From positions 1 through 41,631 of the forward strand of contig DAOUUU010000005.1 of assembly GCA_030667985.1 (NCBI GenBank): a DNA stretch of 41,631 nucleotides, in the 5' to 3' direction. This document shows, one piece after another, positions 17,489-24,443 of this stretch. A program made the position numbers and the translations under genes. The DNA comes from Candidatus Krumholzibacteriota bacterium. Lineage in GTDB: Bacteria > Krumholzibacteriota > Krumholzibacteriia > Krumholzibacteriales > Krumholzibacteriaceae. How positions within the stretch are numbered: position 1 is the stretch's first letter; every line of letters starts with the position of its first letter. The notes under the pieces were generated by a model. The model did no database searches. It was not told the DNA's origin and saw only the letters and a program-made list of their open reading frames with translations.

Positions 17489-18439
17489 TCATTCTCCGGA
17501 AGGTGAAAGAATCGTTATTTCGAAATACTCGATATCAAGCCAGTATGTCTCGATACCTTGAGGCAATTTCACTTCGGGCTGGATCTTGTAGGTGCCCGGT
17601 TTTCGAGTCGTGATATTGAGAAGAATCGACACCTCGTCCGAGGTGATCCCCTTGATTAGCTCTTCGGGACCCTCGATGGTGAGAGAGACCGTTTTGGGCG
17701 AGTATCTGACCAGGACATTCTCGGTATCCTGCAGTATGGTCGGCGGCATGTTCGCCAACGTCCTGACCCCTCTTTTGCTCAGGACTATCTCAACGAGCAC
17801 CCTGTCTGGAGCGACAACTGCGTTATATCCGCTCATGTTGATTCCCAGCTCCTGGCTGAGCTTTCCTCGCTTACCCTTGATATCGATCTCCTCGGTGTTG
17901 AGAAGCTTAATCCCGTTGACTATGCTCATAGCGCCGATTACTCGGACCCGGTCGGGGATGATCGCGGGCTCGCCCCTGATGATGATGTCCCGCGGGATCT
18001 CCCCCTTGAATGCGACCTTTACCGGGACCAGGCGGGAGACGACGCGCTCGAAATTGAGCGTGAGGACTTTCGGCTCATCGATGATCACCTCTCTCGGATC
18101 GAATTCCTCCGATATGTTGAGAATGGCCGATGAGAGGGAGATATTGATCCTTCCAGGTTTGGCGACCGATACATCGACTGTCGCATTCAACTTCCCGAAT
18201 AACCTCAGTTTCAGCAAATTGCTTCGCGAGCCGCGCACACTCACTTCGACGTACTCGGGCAAATCATGGATGATGGTCAGTGTATCCGGGATACCGGCAA
18301 GGGCAAGAGGGACCCTGAATGTCTGATTTTCGAGTTGCTGCGCCGTGACGTGCAACCAGAGAAAAACGGCGAAGAAAAGAGAGATTATCTTTGCTCCCAG
18401 ATTGGCCGTCATCGCTTTCCTGATCCTGTCGAGACTCAT
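17489..18439 (-). CDS. cdaR: YbbR/CdaR-like protein
   Basis: This 316-residue protein has an N-terminal membrane helix (LGAKIISLFFAVFLWLHVTA) and an extracytoplasmic part made of several YbbR repeats. The repeat signature is visible several times, for example FRVPLALAGIPDTLTIIHDL, ...YVEVSVRGSRSNLLKL, VPVKVAFKGEIPRD and PDRVRVIGAMSIVNGI. In Firmicutes CdaR binds and modulates the diadenylate cyclase CdaA. cdaA itself is not in this window, though a PgpH-like hydrolase is. It begins 14 bp after the amidase stop with a GGGGGTGGA ribosome site and is followed 11 bp later by the PhnD-like gene. The symbol follows the fold; interaction with a cyclase is untested here. Confidence 0.85.
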   Translation of the reverse strand: MSLDRIRKAMTANLGAKIISLFFAVFLWLHVTAQQLENQTFRVPLALAGIPDTLTIIHDLPEYVEVSVRGSRSNLLKLRLFGKLNATVDVSVAKPGRINISLSSAILNISEEFDPREVIIDEPKVLTLNFERVVSRLVPVKVAFKGEIPRDIIIRGEPAIIPDRVRVIGAMSIVNGIKLLNTEEIDIKGKRGKLSQELGINMSGYNAVVAPDRVLVEIVLSKRGVRTLANMPPTILQDTENVLVRYSPKTVSLTIEGPEELIKGITSDEVSILLNITTRKPGTYKIQPEVKLPQGIETYWLDIEYFEITILSPSGE

Positions 18440-18453
18440 TCCACCCCCGCCTG

Positions 18454-19779
18454 CTATCGGTATATTTTCAGTTTCTGTCCGGGTTTTATTACCGATCGGC
18501 TACCGAGATCATTATTTGAGCGTATCTGGCCGACCGTTACATTGTACTGCTTCGCTATTCCCCACAGCGTCTCGCCGCGCATCACTACGTGTATTATTCG
18601 TGTGCTCAGGGCAACCTGCTTTTCGGTCGGCGGGTATTTTTCGAAGAACCGGAAGATACCCTCCGATGTAGCATCGGCGAGACTTCTCAGAACACTCTCT
18701 TTCCTGATGAGCTTCTCGTCTTTTCGATTGGACAGAAAGGCGTACTCGATCAGAACCGATGGCATGGCTATCGATCTGAGGACGACGAAGTTCGCCTGCT
18801 TCACACCTCTGAAGGGCAGCTGCTTGTTATCGCGTACGTAGTCGGCCACTTCTTGGGCGAGAATGGAACTCCGGTGCAGCTTATCGGTCCGTTCTATATC
18901 GAACAGGATCGACCTGAGGTCGTTGCTGAACTCATCGCTCTGCTCTCCCATCTCCAAGAAGAGGTTCTCCCGTTCGGCGACCGCTTCGGCATTCTCGTCC
19001 GTCGCTCCCTCGAGGGATAGAAAATAGATCTCCGAGCCGCGCGGCCTCGAACTCCTGTGAGAATTCATGTGGAGGCTGACGAAGCAGTCTCCCTTGTGAT
19101 CCCTTGCGATTGCGATCTGTTTGCCCAGCCGGACGAAATAGTCCCCCTCGCGCGTCAGGACGGCCCTGAATCCGGGGCGAGCGTTTATATCAGCCGCGAT
19201 CATCTTGGCCAGCCTGAGAACCAGATCCTTTTCCTTTAAGCCGCTGCGCGAACAGGCCCCCGGATGGCTCCCGCCGTGCCCCGGATCGAGTATGACTATA
19301 TAGTCTCCACTCTCGGCGATCCTTTTGGCTCGCTCGGTCTTTCGAGCCACTTCCGCCCTCGTGAACGCACGCTCCACATCTATGACGATCCGGTGCGATT
19401 TCTTTCCGGGTATTGGAACAAGGGCGAAATCCCGGTATTTAGATGCCGACGGCAGATCCAGGACGACCTGCACCCTCGTTCGGAGCTTGTTGATCCGTAT
19501 CCGATCTATGACCCCGTCTCCAACATCCTTCGGCTTCACGCCGGGAGCAAACATGCCGGATATGATATCTATCGCGATCCGGTGCGGATCGGTCAGCACC
19601 TTGATCTCGTACCTGCATTCGCTGCTCATATCTAGCACGACCCTCGTGTGGTCGGGCGCGGTCCAGAACCTGACAGCCTTCACCTGATTCGCGGGCGCCG
19701 GTGACTCCGCAGACCATAGCGGGGCTGAATGGGCAATGACCGCTGAGGCCAGTATAGCAATACACATATTCGTGCGCAT
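18454..19779 (-). CDS. amiC: N-acetylmuramoyl-L-alanine amidase (AMIN - Amidase_3 - LysM)
   Basis: An AmiC-type wall hydrolase that cleaves the amide bond between muramic acid and the peptide stem in the periplasm. From the ATG at 19779 (441 residues) there is a signal peptide to about residue 25, an AMIN domain (about 30-125, VRFWTAPDHTRVVLDMS), an Amidase_3 zinc domain (about 160-375) and a C-terminal LysM (about 393-441, MRGETLWGIAKQYNVTVGQI). Zinc/catalytic residues are visible: His in DPGHGG, Glu in GLKEKDL, His in SLHMNSH and the catalytic Glu in LIEYAFLSN. An upstream ATG at 19818 lacks a Shine-Dalgarno, whereas GGAGA precedes 19779. It leads the amidase-cdaR-phnD-like operon. Confidence 0.92.
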   Translation of the reverse strand: MRTNMCIAILASAVIAHSAPLWSAESPAPANQVKAVRFWTAPDHTRVVLDMSSECRYEIKVLTDPHRIAIDIISGMFAPGVKPKDVGDGVIDRIRINKLRTRVQVVLDLPSASKYRDFALVPIPGKKSHRIVIDVERAFTRAEVARKTERAKRIAESGDYIVILDPGHGGSHPGACSRSGLKEKDLVLRLAKMIAADINARPGFRAVLTREGDYFVRLGKQIAIARDHKGDCFVSLHMNSHRSSRPRGSEIYFLSLEGATDENAEAVAERENLFLEMGEQSDEFSNDLRSILFDIERTDKLHRSSILAQEVADYVRDNKQLPFRGVKQANFVVLRSIAMPSVLIEYAFLSNRKDEKLIRKESVLRSLADATSEGIFRFFEKYPPTEKQVALSTRIIHVVMRGETLWGIAKQYNVTVGQIRSNNDLGSRSVIKPGQKLKIYR

Positions 19780-19840
19780 GGATCTTCTCCAGCTCTCCGG
19801 TTGATTTGCGACCGTCATGCTAGCACACTACTTCAGGATT

Positions 19841-19869
19841 AGTTTATGTACTTTGCTGCATAGTGACAA
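19841..19869 (-). promoter_or_regulatory. Sigma70 promoter of the amidase operon
   Basis: TTGTCA (19869-19864), 17 bases, TAAACT (19846-19841). Transcription would begin near 19834, giving a 55-base leader to the ATG at 19779. The same -10 hexamer, TAAACT, is found in front of the sigma factor gene. Confidence 0.5.
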
Positions 19870-19907
19870 GAAAAAAGGATATATGGCGCAAGGGGAGCCG
19901 GGCGGGA

Positions 19908-20834
19908 TCAATCGAAATATGTGCCGGTCGGGATGACATAGTGCAGCGGATTTCGGCGCGCTTTCTTGAACATGACTTCGTAGTGAAGGTGACTTCCGGT
20001 CGAACGTCCTGTATTACCGACAAGGCCGATAATCTCGCCGCGCTTAACCCGGCTGCCGCGCCTCAGGTTCATCTTCGAGAGATGCGCATATCGAGTCTTG
20101 AAACCGAAGCCGTGATTCACCTCTATCATCAATCCAAAACTGCCGTTCTTCTTTGCCATGGTCACGACGCCGTCCGCTGTGGCCATCACAGGCGTTCCGA
20201 TTCTGGCACGGTAATCGACGCCTGTGTGCTGAGAGATACGTCCGGTGAAGGGATCCATTCTCCGACCGAAACGGCTCGAGAGGTACCCGCCCCTGACCGG
20301 CCGGATCGAAGGAGTGCAATCCCTGACCTTCTTTTCCTGTTCGAGAATGCCGACGATCTCGTCGTAGCTGTCGAGCTGCAGCTTCGACTGGCGGACCATC
20401 CGTTCCAGATCATCGTCGAGATCCGACATGATCCTCTCTGAATCGGTAATATGCGCTGATTCAAGTGCCAGAGGCTCTGGGCCGCCGATACCAACCTGCC
20501 AGACCTGCGAATCGATCGGATCAAGGCCGGCGAGCAAACGAGCCCTGTTCTGGAGCTCGAAATTGGTATCCATCCTCTTCTCGAGATCACCGATCTCGTA
20601 CTGGAACGTCTGGATGCGTGCCCTCAGAACAGCGTTTTCGCTCTCGAATTTCGCGAGAAGGTGCGAATCCTCCATATGGCCCGAGTACTTGACGATCATG
20701 ATGACCGATGTGGCTACGAGAGTGACGAATGCGGCGATGACGATCAGCGCGAAAGCGCTGCGTATACGCAGATTCTTCACCTCGGCATTATTGCCCGGGA
20801 TATACATGAAGTTGTAGTACTTGTCCATTATCAC
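19908..20834 (-). CDS. M23 family metalloendopeptidase, membrane anchored
   Basis: The 308-residue protein has an N-terminal membrane helix (about 28-50), a coiled-coil linker (about 55-100, ENAVLRARIQTFQYEIGDLE) and a C-terminal LytM/M23 domain (about 185-300). The active-site set is complete: H-x3-D in HTGVDYR and HxH in SHLHYEV, with YLSSRFGRRMDPFTG upstream. Such proteins either cut peptidoglycan cross-links or, when degenerate, activate amidases; here the zinc ligands are intact. An amidase gene lies 128 bp further down the same strand, although it appears to have its own promoter. The organisation (TM, coil, M23) is that of many FCB and proteobacterial envelope hydrolases. Confidence 0.92.
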   Translation of the reverse strand: MIMDKYYNFMYIPGNNAEVKNLRIRSAFALIVIAAFVTLVATSVIMIVKYSGHMEDSHLLAKFESENAVLRARIQTFQYEIGDLEKRMDTNFELQNRARLLAGLDPIDSQVWQVGIGGPEPLALESAHITDSERIMSDLDDDLERMVRQSKLQLDSYDEIVGILEQEKKVRDCTPSIRPVRGGYLSSRFGRRMDPFTGRISQHTGVDYRARIGTPVMATADGVVTMAKKNGSFGLMIEVNHGFGFKTRYAHLSKMNLRRGSRVKRGEIIGLVGNTGRSTGSHLHYEVMFKKARRNPLHYVIPTGTYFD

Positions 20835-20870
20835 TCTATCCGCTTGGGGCCTGGACCGACTTCGAGGGTC

Positions 20871-20899
20871 AACCTAGGGTCTAAGCCCCTCTCTGTCAA
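20871..20899 (-). promoter_or_regulatory. Probable promoter of the M23 peptidase gene
   Basis: A perfect TTGACA (20899-20894) with TAGGTT (20876-20871) after 17 bases. The -10 is weak (3/6), so this is tentative. The ATG is 37 bases past it. Confidence 0.35.
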
Positions 20900-20950
20900 G
20901 AACATTTTACTCCGCTGAAATCCGTGCAAATGGCATACCATACTGGCTCG

Positions 20951-20987
20951 GTATAATAGAAAAGGGCGGGGAAGAATCCCCCGCCCT
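20951..20987 (-). terminator. Intrinsic terminator of the sigma factor gene
   Basis: Just past the sigma factor stop (21019), the minus strand forms a GC-rich hairpin with arms GGGCGGGG (20986-20979) and CCCCGCCC (20971-20964) around a short ATTCTT loop, followed by TTTTCTATTAT. This is a classic rho-independent terminator. Confidence 0.85.
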
Positions 20988-21018
20988 GGGAATTATCATA
21001 CTGTAAATACAGGAGTTA

Positions 21019-21882
21019 TCAATCCTCGACATACCCCTTGAGATATTTGCTTCGAGAACTGTGCCTAAGCCTCAGAATCGCCTTCTCCTTGATCTGACGG
21101 ATGCGCTCACGCGTGAGCTTCATCTTCTTGCCGATCTCCTCGAGGGTCATCGGCTCGGAATCGCCCAGACCGAAATAGAGCGTCAGAATGGCACGCTCCC
21201 TCTCGGTCAACGTACTGAGCGCCCTGATCATATCATCGCTCAAAGCGTTGGAGAAAGTCATCTCGTCTGTAGGTTCCTGGTTCTCGTCCGCAAGATAATC
21301 TACGAGAGAGTTCTCTTCCTGATCGTTGTTGAAGGAAGCATCGAGCGAGAGATGGCTGTTGGCTATCTGCATCGTATTCCGAACTTCTTCGTTCGACAGG
21401 TTGAGCTTCTTCGCTATCTCCTCCACCTCGGGTTTCCTGCCCAGCTCCTGGTCGAGCTGACGCGCGACCTTACCGATCCTGTAAAGTGTACCGGCCCTGT
21501 TGAGGGGTAAGCGTACGATCCTGGACTGCTCGGCAAGCGACTGGAGCATCGCCTGTCGGATCCACCAGACCGCATAGGATATGAACTTGAAGCCACGCTT
21601 CTCGTCGAACCTGTGGGCAGCCTTTATAAGGCCAAGATTGCCCTCGTTGATGAGATCGGCCAGGGAAAGTCCCTGATTCACATACTGCTTAGCAACCGAT
21701 ACGACGAAACGCAGGTTCGCCTTCACCAACTTGTGAAGAGCATCCTCATCTTCCTTATGGATCTTCTCGGCGAGCTCTTTCTCCTGTGCTCTGGTGAGCA
21801 GAGACGTGTTGTTTATCTCCCTAAGATAGAGGTCGAGGCTCCTCTCTCCGAGATATTCCTTATTCTTTGCTTCCTGATACAT
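21019..21882 (-). CDS. rpoD: Primary-type RNA polymerase sigma factor (sigma70, no region 1.1)
   Basis: This 287-residue sigma70 has region 1.2 (SLDLYLREINNTSLLTRAQE), region 2 (about 50-125) with ANLRFVVSVAKQY, GLSLADLINEGNLGLIKA and FISYAVWWIRQAM, region 3 (about 130-205) and region 4 (about 225-287) with TLEEIGKKMKLTRERIRQIK. It lacks the long acidic region 1.1 and the non-conserved insert of E. coli RpoD, which is the normal form of the primary factor in FCB bacteria; a RpoS-like second factor is the alternative. The WWIRQA and TRERIRQI residues that read canonical -10 and -35 boxes are retained, in agreement with the TTGACA-type promoters in this window. A 260-base leader and its own promoter and terminator make it monocistronic. 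Confidence 0.92.
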   Translation of the reverse strand: MYQEAKNKEYLGERSLDLYLREINNTSLLTRAQEKELAEKIHKEDEDALHKLVKANLRFVVSVAKQYVNQGLSLADLINEGNLGLIKAAHRFDEKRGFKFISYAVWWIRQAMLQSLAEQSRIVRLPLNRAGTLYRIGKVARQLDQELGRKPEVEEIAKKLNLSNEEVRNTMQIANSHLSLDASFNNDQEENSLVDYLADENQEPTDEMTFSNALSDDMIRALSTLTERERAILTLYFGLGDSEPMTLEEIGKKMKLTRERIRQIKEKAILRLRHSSRSKYLKGYVED

Positions 21883-21917
21883 CTTCCAAACTTCCCCCTA
21901 TATTAAAGATAACCCGA

Positions 21918-21941
21918 TTGTATCCTTTTGTAAAGATACAA
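21918..21941. repeat. Inverted repeat upstream of the sigma factor gene
   Basis: TTGTATC (21918-21924) and GATACAA (21935-21941) form perfect 7-base arms around a 10-base centre, 36 bases before the sigma factor ATG. It can be an operator or an RNA hairpin in the leader. It also overlaps a TTTACA-N17-TATCTT promoter-like pair, so it might control a second start site. Confidence 0.45.
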
Positions 21942-22147
21942 ATTACAGAAACCTAGCTGTTTTCCTGAGCTGTAAAACCTACCTTTTCACTGCAAATTCC
22001 CCCTGCACTTCCACCCTTCATACTCTTATACACCTAGAGCGTCAAAAAAGTTCAATTTTTCGGTGGGGTTTCTATGAAGGCATCTTAGTTGGCGAACTAC
22101 AACAACCTTCGACGAAACACAGCTGAGCCTGACACTAAGCGGGGCCA

Positions 22148-22176
22148 AGTTTACGACAATTATTAAACCATGTCAA
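22148..22176 (-). promoter_or_regulatory. Sigma70 promoter of the sigma factor gene
   Basis: Perfect TTGACA (22176-22171), a 17-base spacer and TAAACT (22153-22148). Transcription from about 22141 gives a leader of roughly 260 bases before the ATG at 21882. The 21883-22207 stretch contains no gene; it holds this promoter, the leader and the inverted repeat at 21918-21941. Confidence 0.6.
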
Positions 22177-22207
22177 GGATTAAAATCATTCTTCATTAGA
22201 TTCATCC

Positions 22208-22534
22208 TCAAGAGGAGGTCTCGTCCTGCTCCTTCTCGGCCTTTATCGCCTCTATCTCCAGCTCCTTAGCCTTGAGCTCCTCCTCGAGACCCCTGATCTC
22301 CTCGACAAGCCTCGCCACATCGGAATCCTTCGCGATCACGCCCCCCTTGCCCTGGACATCTATCAGGTCGTAGACCTTGCCCCCAAGCTCGGAGATCTGC
22401 TTTTCGATCGCCCTGTTCACGCCTGCCGCCTCGATCTTCTTCTTCCCTATGCGGGCAAGCTCGTCCGTCTTCTCATAGGCGGTTCCGTACCAATCGACGA
22501 GATTCTTCTTCACTTTGTCCCATAGAGTATCCAT
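22208..22534 (-). CDS. Small coiled-coil protein of unknown function
   Basis: A 108-residue, charged, soluble protein with no signal peptide. Residues 1-45 contain an amphipathic segment (MDTLWDKVKKNLVDWYGTAY) and residues about 70-105 form a glutamate/lysine-rich coiled coil (VEEIRGLEEELKAKELEIEA). A GGAGGGACG Shine-Dalgarno precedes the ATG. I do not recognise a named family. The N-terminal pattern of short helices with aromatic residues is seen in small membrane-surface or stress proteins, but that is no more than a hint. It is divergent from the LpxH-like gene and upstream of the sigma factor on the same strand. Confidence 0.7.
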   Translation of the reverse strand: MDTLWDKVKKNLVDWYGTAYEKTDELARIGKKKIEAAGVNRAIEKQISELGGKVYDLIDVQGKGGVIAKDSDVARLVEEIRGLEEELKAKELEIEAIKAEKEQDETSS

Positions 22535-22564
22535 CGTCCCTCCAGAGCTTAAAGGTGATTTCCC

Positions 22565-22593
22565 TTGAATTTGGTCCCCCCCTCTGCCATAAA
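22565..22593 (+). promoter_or_regulatory. Probable promoter of the LpxH-like gene
   Basis: TTGAAT (22565-22570), 17 bases, CATAAA (22588-22593). Both hexamers match consensus at 4/6. Its position just before the preferred GTG start at 22640 supports that start over the TTG at 22565. Confidence 0.3.
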
Positions 22594-22639
22594 TCGTTCG
22601 AATGACGGTCGCCCGTTCCGGTATCGAGGAGAGGATATA

Positions 22640-23398
22640 GTGAAAGATTCCATCATCTTTCTATCTGATACGCATTTTTCTTATCATACCGACGATGAGA
22701 AGGAAAGCAAAAAACGAGCTCTCTTCCTCGACTTCCTGAACCACATCGAGGGTGTCGGCAACCTTTACCTCCTCGGCGATATCTTCGACTTCTGGTTCGA
22801 GTACCGGAGTTTCGTCCCGAAATACTACCACGAGATCCTCGACGGCCTTCACCACCTCGTAAAAAGCGGGAGCCGTGTATCGATAATGGGCGGGAACCAC
22901 GATTACTGGCTCGGCAGCTACATCTCCGAAACACTTGGGATGAAGTTGCTTCCGCAGCTTGTGACACATGATCTCCAGGGCAGGAGGATAACGATGACCC
23001 ATGGAGATATGCTCCTGCCCGGCGATTACGCCTATAAGGCCTTGAAGGCGGTGATCCGCAACCCCCTTGTCATCTCGATCGCCCGCATTGTTCACCCCGA
23101 TATCCTGTACGGATTCGCGCGCAATTTCTCACGGGCAAGCAAGGGTGTGACCCACAAAAAGACGAAACGGGTGGCAGAAAAGGTACTGGAGATCGCGAAG
23201 GAGAGGTTCTTTGAATGGGACAATGATACGTTCATGATGGGGCACGTTCATCTTCCCATGATGGAAAACTTCGGCGAGAAGACCTTCGTGATGCTCGGCG
23301 ATTGGGAAGAGCACTTCTCCTATTGTCTACTAGAGGGAGGCAATCTGTCGCTGGAGTATTACGGGCCCGATGTCCCGACGCTGAGCGAGAGTCGGTGA
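22640..23398 (+). CDS. lpxH: UDP-2,3-diacylglucosamine hydrolase-like metallophosphoesterase (LpxH family)
   Basis: A calcineurin-like phosphoesterase resembling LpxH, which removes UMP from UDP-2,3-diacylglucosamine in lipid A synthesis at the inner membrane. All metal-binding blocks are present: SDTHF, GDIFDFWFEY, GGNHDYWLG, THGD and GHVH. The frame is open from a TTG at 22565, but the GTG at 22640 has a GAGGAGAGG ribosome site and puts the first catalytic Asp nine residues in, as in other family members (252 residues). The coding end overlaps the convergent PorV-like gene by 40 bp. A related phosphoesterase with another substrate is possible, since FCB genomes often have several of these proteins. 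Confidence 0.85.
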   Translation: MKDSIIFLSDTHFSYHTDDEKESKKRALFLDFLNHIEGVGNLYLLGDIFDFWFEYRSFVPKYYHEILDGLHHLVKSGSRVSIMGGNHDYWLGSYISETLGMKLLPQLVTHDLQGRRITMTHGDMLLPGDYAYKALKAVIRNPLVISIARIVHPDILYGFARNFSRASKGVTHKKTKRVAEKVLEIAKERFFEWDNDTFMMGHVHLPMMENFGEKTFVMLGDWEEHFSYCLLEGGNLSLEYYGPDVPTLSESR

Positions 23399-24288
23399 CT
23401 GTCACCGATACCGTACTCGATCGGCATGAATGCGTAATCGAACCGCAGGTTCTTGTACCTCAATCCCAGACCCATCGTCAGTCCCTGAACGTAATAGTTT
23501 CCCTTGTAACCTGCGCGGATCGACAGGTATCGATCGTAGTTGTATTCAGCGCCGACATGCATCTTCGTATCATTGTCGTTGGGAAATACTATGTCGGTCG
23601 CGGCTATCAGGTCGCCGTGCAGCCAACCGGCGGTATATAGGTATGCGGCCCCTATCCTGGCCTGGAAGGGTGGATAGAACTTCTCCTCGACGAACTTGGC
23701 CTGCGGTCCCAGGTTGAGAAGCGAAGCGGCCAGCGTGAGTCCCTCTATCATGCTCTTGTGCGTCACGCCGAGATCGACAGCCCAGCTCGTCGCCGATTCG
23801 AAATCGATCTTGGAATGGATGAGTTTCGCCGACGCTCCCGCCGCGAGATTCGGCAGGACATCCATCCCGTATCCGGCCGCCAGGGCGAAATCGTAGGGAG
23901 AAAAGGTCCCGTCCGGAGTAAGGCTCGGATAATCGCCGTACCGTTCCAGGTCGCCGTAGAAAAGACCCGTGAAACTGAGCCCCACCGCGCCACCCAACAT
24001 CTCGTTCACGACAGAGATCTGTTCGAAGCGCGTATCTACGAGCCATTCTGTGTGAGAAAGATTGAGCTCCACATCGTCGACACTCGCCAGACCCGCCGGA
24101 TTCCAGTATATGCTCGTCGCATCATCAGCCACGGCGGTGAAGGCCTCACCCATACCGCTCGCTCGCGCCCCGTTTCCGAGGCGAAGGAATACGAATCCGC
24201 TCGTTCCAGGCTCTCCCGCCCCGGCATCGGTGCATGCCAGGATGATGATAAGCGCTGCTGCCAGGGTTATGGTTCGACGTAACATCAC
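23359..24288 (-). CDS. PorV/PorQ-like outer-membrane beta-barrel protein
   Basis: The 309-residue product has a signal peptide (to about residue 24) and a barrel that begins GFVFLRLGNGARASGMGEAF, then TAVADDATSIYWNPAGLA. This is the signature opening of the PorV/PorQ (UPF0164) group related to FadL-type barrels. PorV acts in the type IX secretion system by shuttling cargo at the outer membrane, whereas other members have no known role. The presence of proteins with T9SS-type C-terminal domains at 24.4 and 36.8 kb supports a secretion link. Promoter and a strong GAGGAGGAG ribosome site lie just upstream. The 3' end overlaps lpxH on the other strand by 40 bp. Confidence 0.85.
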   Translation of the reverse strand: MMLRRTITLAAALIIILACTDAGAGEPGTSGFVFLRLGNGARASGMGEAFTAVADDATSIYWNPAGLASVDDVELNLSHTEWLVDTRFEQISVVNEMLGGAVGLSFTGLFYGDLERYGDYPSLTPDGTFSPYDFALAAGYGMDVLPNLAAGASAKLIHSKIDFESATSWAVDLGVTHKSMIEGLTLAASLLNLGPQAKFVEEKFYPPFQARIGAAYLYTAGWLHGDLIAATDIVFPNDNDTKMHVGAEYNYDRYLSIRAGYKGNYYVQGLTMGLGLRYKNLRFDYAFMPIEYGIGDSHRLSLSVGTSGP

Positions 24289-24316
24289 TCCTCCTCAATC
24301 TGCGGACTGTGTTCTA

Positions 24317-24345
24317 ATTGTAATGAATAACCGCCCGCCGGTCAA
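24317..24345 (-). promoter_or_regulatory. Sigma70 promoter of the PorV-like gene
   Basis: TTGACC (24345-24340), exactly 17 bases, TACAAT (24322-24317); both hexamers match at 5/6. The predicted start near 24310 leaves a 22-base leader containing GAGGAGGAG. Confidence 0.65.
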
Positions 24346-24443
24346 CTTCCATATATCTCCATGCTTGTGCGTATTATTCATATATTCCAACGATCGCTCG
24401 GATTATAAACGATTTACTCTCCTCCGCCGATCCGTTGCTCTGT

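Noticed and set aside
20190-20210. TGGCAC sequence within the M23 peptidase gene as a sigma54 promoter
   Set aside because: It lacks TTGC at the -12 position and is inside coding sequence.
22565-22639. N-terminal extension of the LpxH-like protein from the TTG at 22565
   Set aside because: It overlaps a promoter-like sequence, has no ribosome site and is not family-like; the GTG at 22640 has a strong ribosome site.
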